This document shows, one piece after another, positions 4,792 to 5,032 of a stretch of DNA of 5,032 nucleotides. The position numbers were made by a program, and so were the translations under genes. Below the pieces are notes generated by a model. That model made no database searches. It worked only from the letters and a program-made list of their open reading frames with translations, and was not told where the DNA came from. Source of the stretch: Planctomycetota bacterium (GTDB lineage: Bacteria > Planctomycetota > Planctomycetia > Pirellulales > S012-138); assembly GCA_026982835.1 (NCBI GenBank), contig JALSGI010000149.1, forward strand, positions 1 through 5,032, written 5' to 3'. Position 1 is the stretch's first letter. The number at the start of each line of letters is the position of its first letter.

Positions 4792-5032
4792 ATGAGCAAG
4801 CCTTCGGATATTCGCATTCGGGAAGTCTCCTGCGCCACGCAGGAAGTGCCCTACCGCATGCCGGTCAAGTTCGGCGGCCGCGTGGTGGATCACGGCGTGT
4901 TGCTGGAAGTGGAAGTGGAAGTGGAAACCCGCTCCGGCCAGCGAGGGCGCGGCCAGGGGTCCATGCCGGTGGGCAACGTCTGGGCCTGGCCCAGCAAGCA
5001 ACTCTCCGGCGAGCAGACGCTCCAGGCCATGC
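4792..5032 (+). CDS. Mandelate racemase/muconate lactonizing enzyme-like protein, enolase superfamily (3' partial)
   Basis: Only the first 80 codons are inside the window. The ATG has a good ribosome site. The fragment corresponds to the N-terminal capping domain of the enolase superfamily, which shapes substrate specificity. It has a beta-rich start (IRIREVSCATQEVPYR), the MPVKFGGRVVD segment (24-34), a strand EVEVEVE (39-45), then TRSG and GQGSMPVGNVWAWPS (55-69). This combination is what I remember from planctomycete proteins annotated as mandelate racemase/muconate lactonizing enzyme family; that is recognition from memory. The catalytic barrel with the Lys/His bases and the Mg-binding acids lies beyond the window, so neither reaction nor substrate can be stated. 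Members act by metal-assisted proton abstraction next to a carboxylate. The strand 39-45 is encoded by a near-perfect six-base repeat. Confidence 0.75.
   Translation, partial: MSKPSDIRIREVSCATQEVPYRMPVKFGGRVVDHGVLLEVEVEVETRSGQRGRGQGSMPVGNVWAWPSKQLSGEQTLQAM
4905..4926 (+). repeat. Hexanucleotide microsatellite GGAAGT, 3.7 copies
   Basis: Three full copies of GGAAGT and a partial fourth lie in frame in the enolase-superfamily gene and encode alternating Glu-Val (EVEVEVE). Length change by slippage would add or remove two residues without breaking the frame. Confidence 0.8.

Noticed and set aside
1..5032. CRISPR array, complete insertion sequence with transposase, rRNA or riboswitch.
   Set aside because: No regularly spaced repeats, no transposase or integrase motif in any frame, and no rRNA or known riboswitch core was seen on reading both strands.

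Overview
The window is GC-rich bacterial DNA. It holds two complete housekeeping-type or metabolic genes, or large parts of them, at the left and right, with an accessory island of visibly lower GC between them (about 1380-2750). The right-edge gene is a mandelate racemase-like enolase-superfamily protein of a subtype I associate with Planctomycetota. The repeat ending in CAACGGGCTG and the GGCTCGGCAGGAGCC motif also remind me of planctomycete genomes. I therefore lean to a member of the Pirellulales, but this comes from memory and not from a search.

Layout. (1) 2-1375, + strand: a thiamine-diphosphate-dependent enzyme of the benzoylformate decarboxylase/acetolactate synthase superfamily, with its N-terminus cut off by the window edge. 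(2) 1386-1918, - strand: a DinJ/YafQ-type toxin-antitoxin operon that converges on gene 1 with only a 10-bp gap. The antitoxin looks intact. The toxin is broken: the codon for its conserved tryptophan has become an amber stop (TAG at 1461-1463), and after that stop the family's C-terminus continues in frame to a normal end at 1386. In that tail the position of the catalytic histidine is an arginine. (3) 2023-2146: a short non-coding element bounded by perfect 15-bp terminal inverted repeats (MITE-like), directly upstream of the antitoxin. (4) 2147-2754: about 600 bp with no convincing gene but many inverted repeats, ending in a long hairpin followed by six T's. (5) 2755-4521, - strand: a complete PTS enzyme I (ptsI) with all its catalytic residues. 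(6) 4522-4791: a divergent intergenic region. (7) 4792-5032, + strand: the first 80 codons of the enolase-superfamily gene.

Functionally, ptsI would take phosphate from PEP and pass it to HPr. The ThDP enzyme and the enolase-superfamily protein are 2-oxo-acid or hydroxy-acid type enzymes, but nothing in the sequence proves they share a pathway. The toxin-antitoxin pair, the MITE-like element and the palindrome-rich spacer together look like an accessory insertion between conserved genes. I see no wholly new multi-gene system. The best leads are the decayed toxin with a preserved antitoxin and the cluster of palindromes with a possible short transcript at about 2591-2717.
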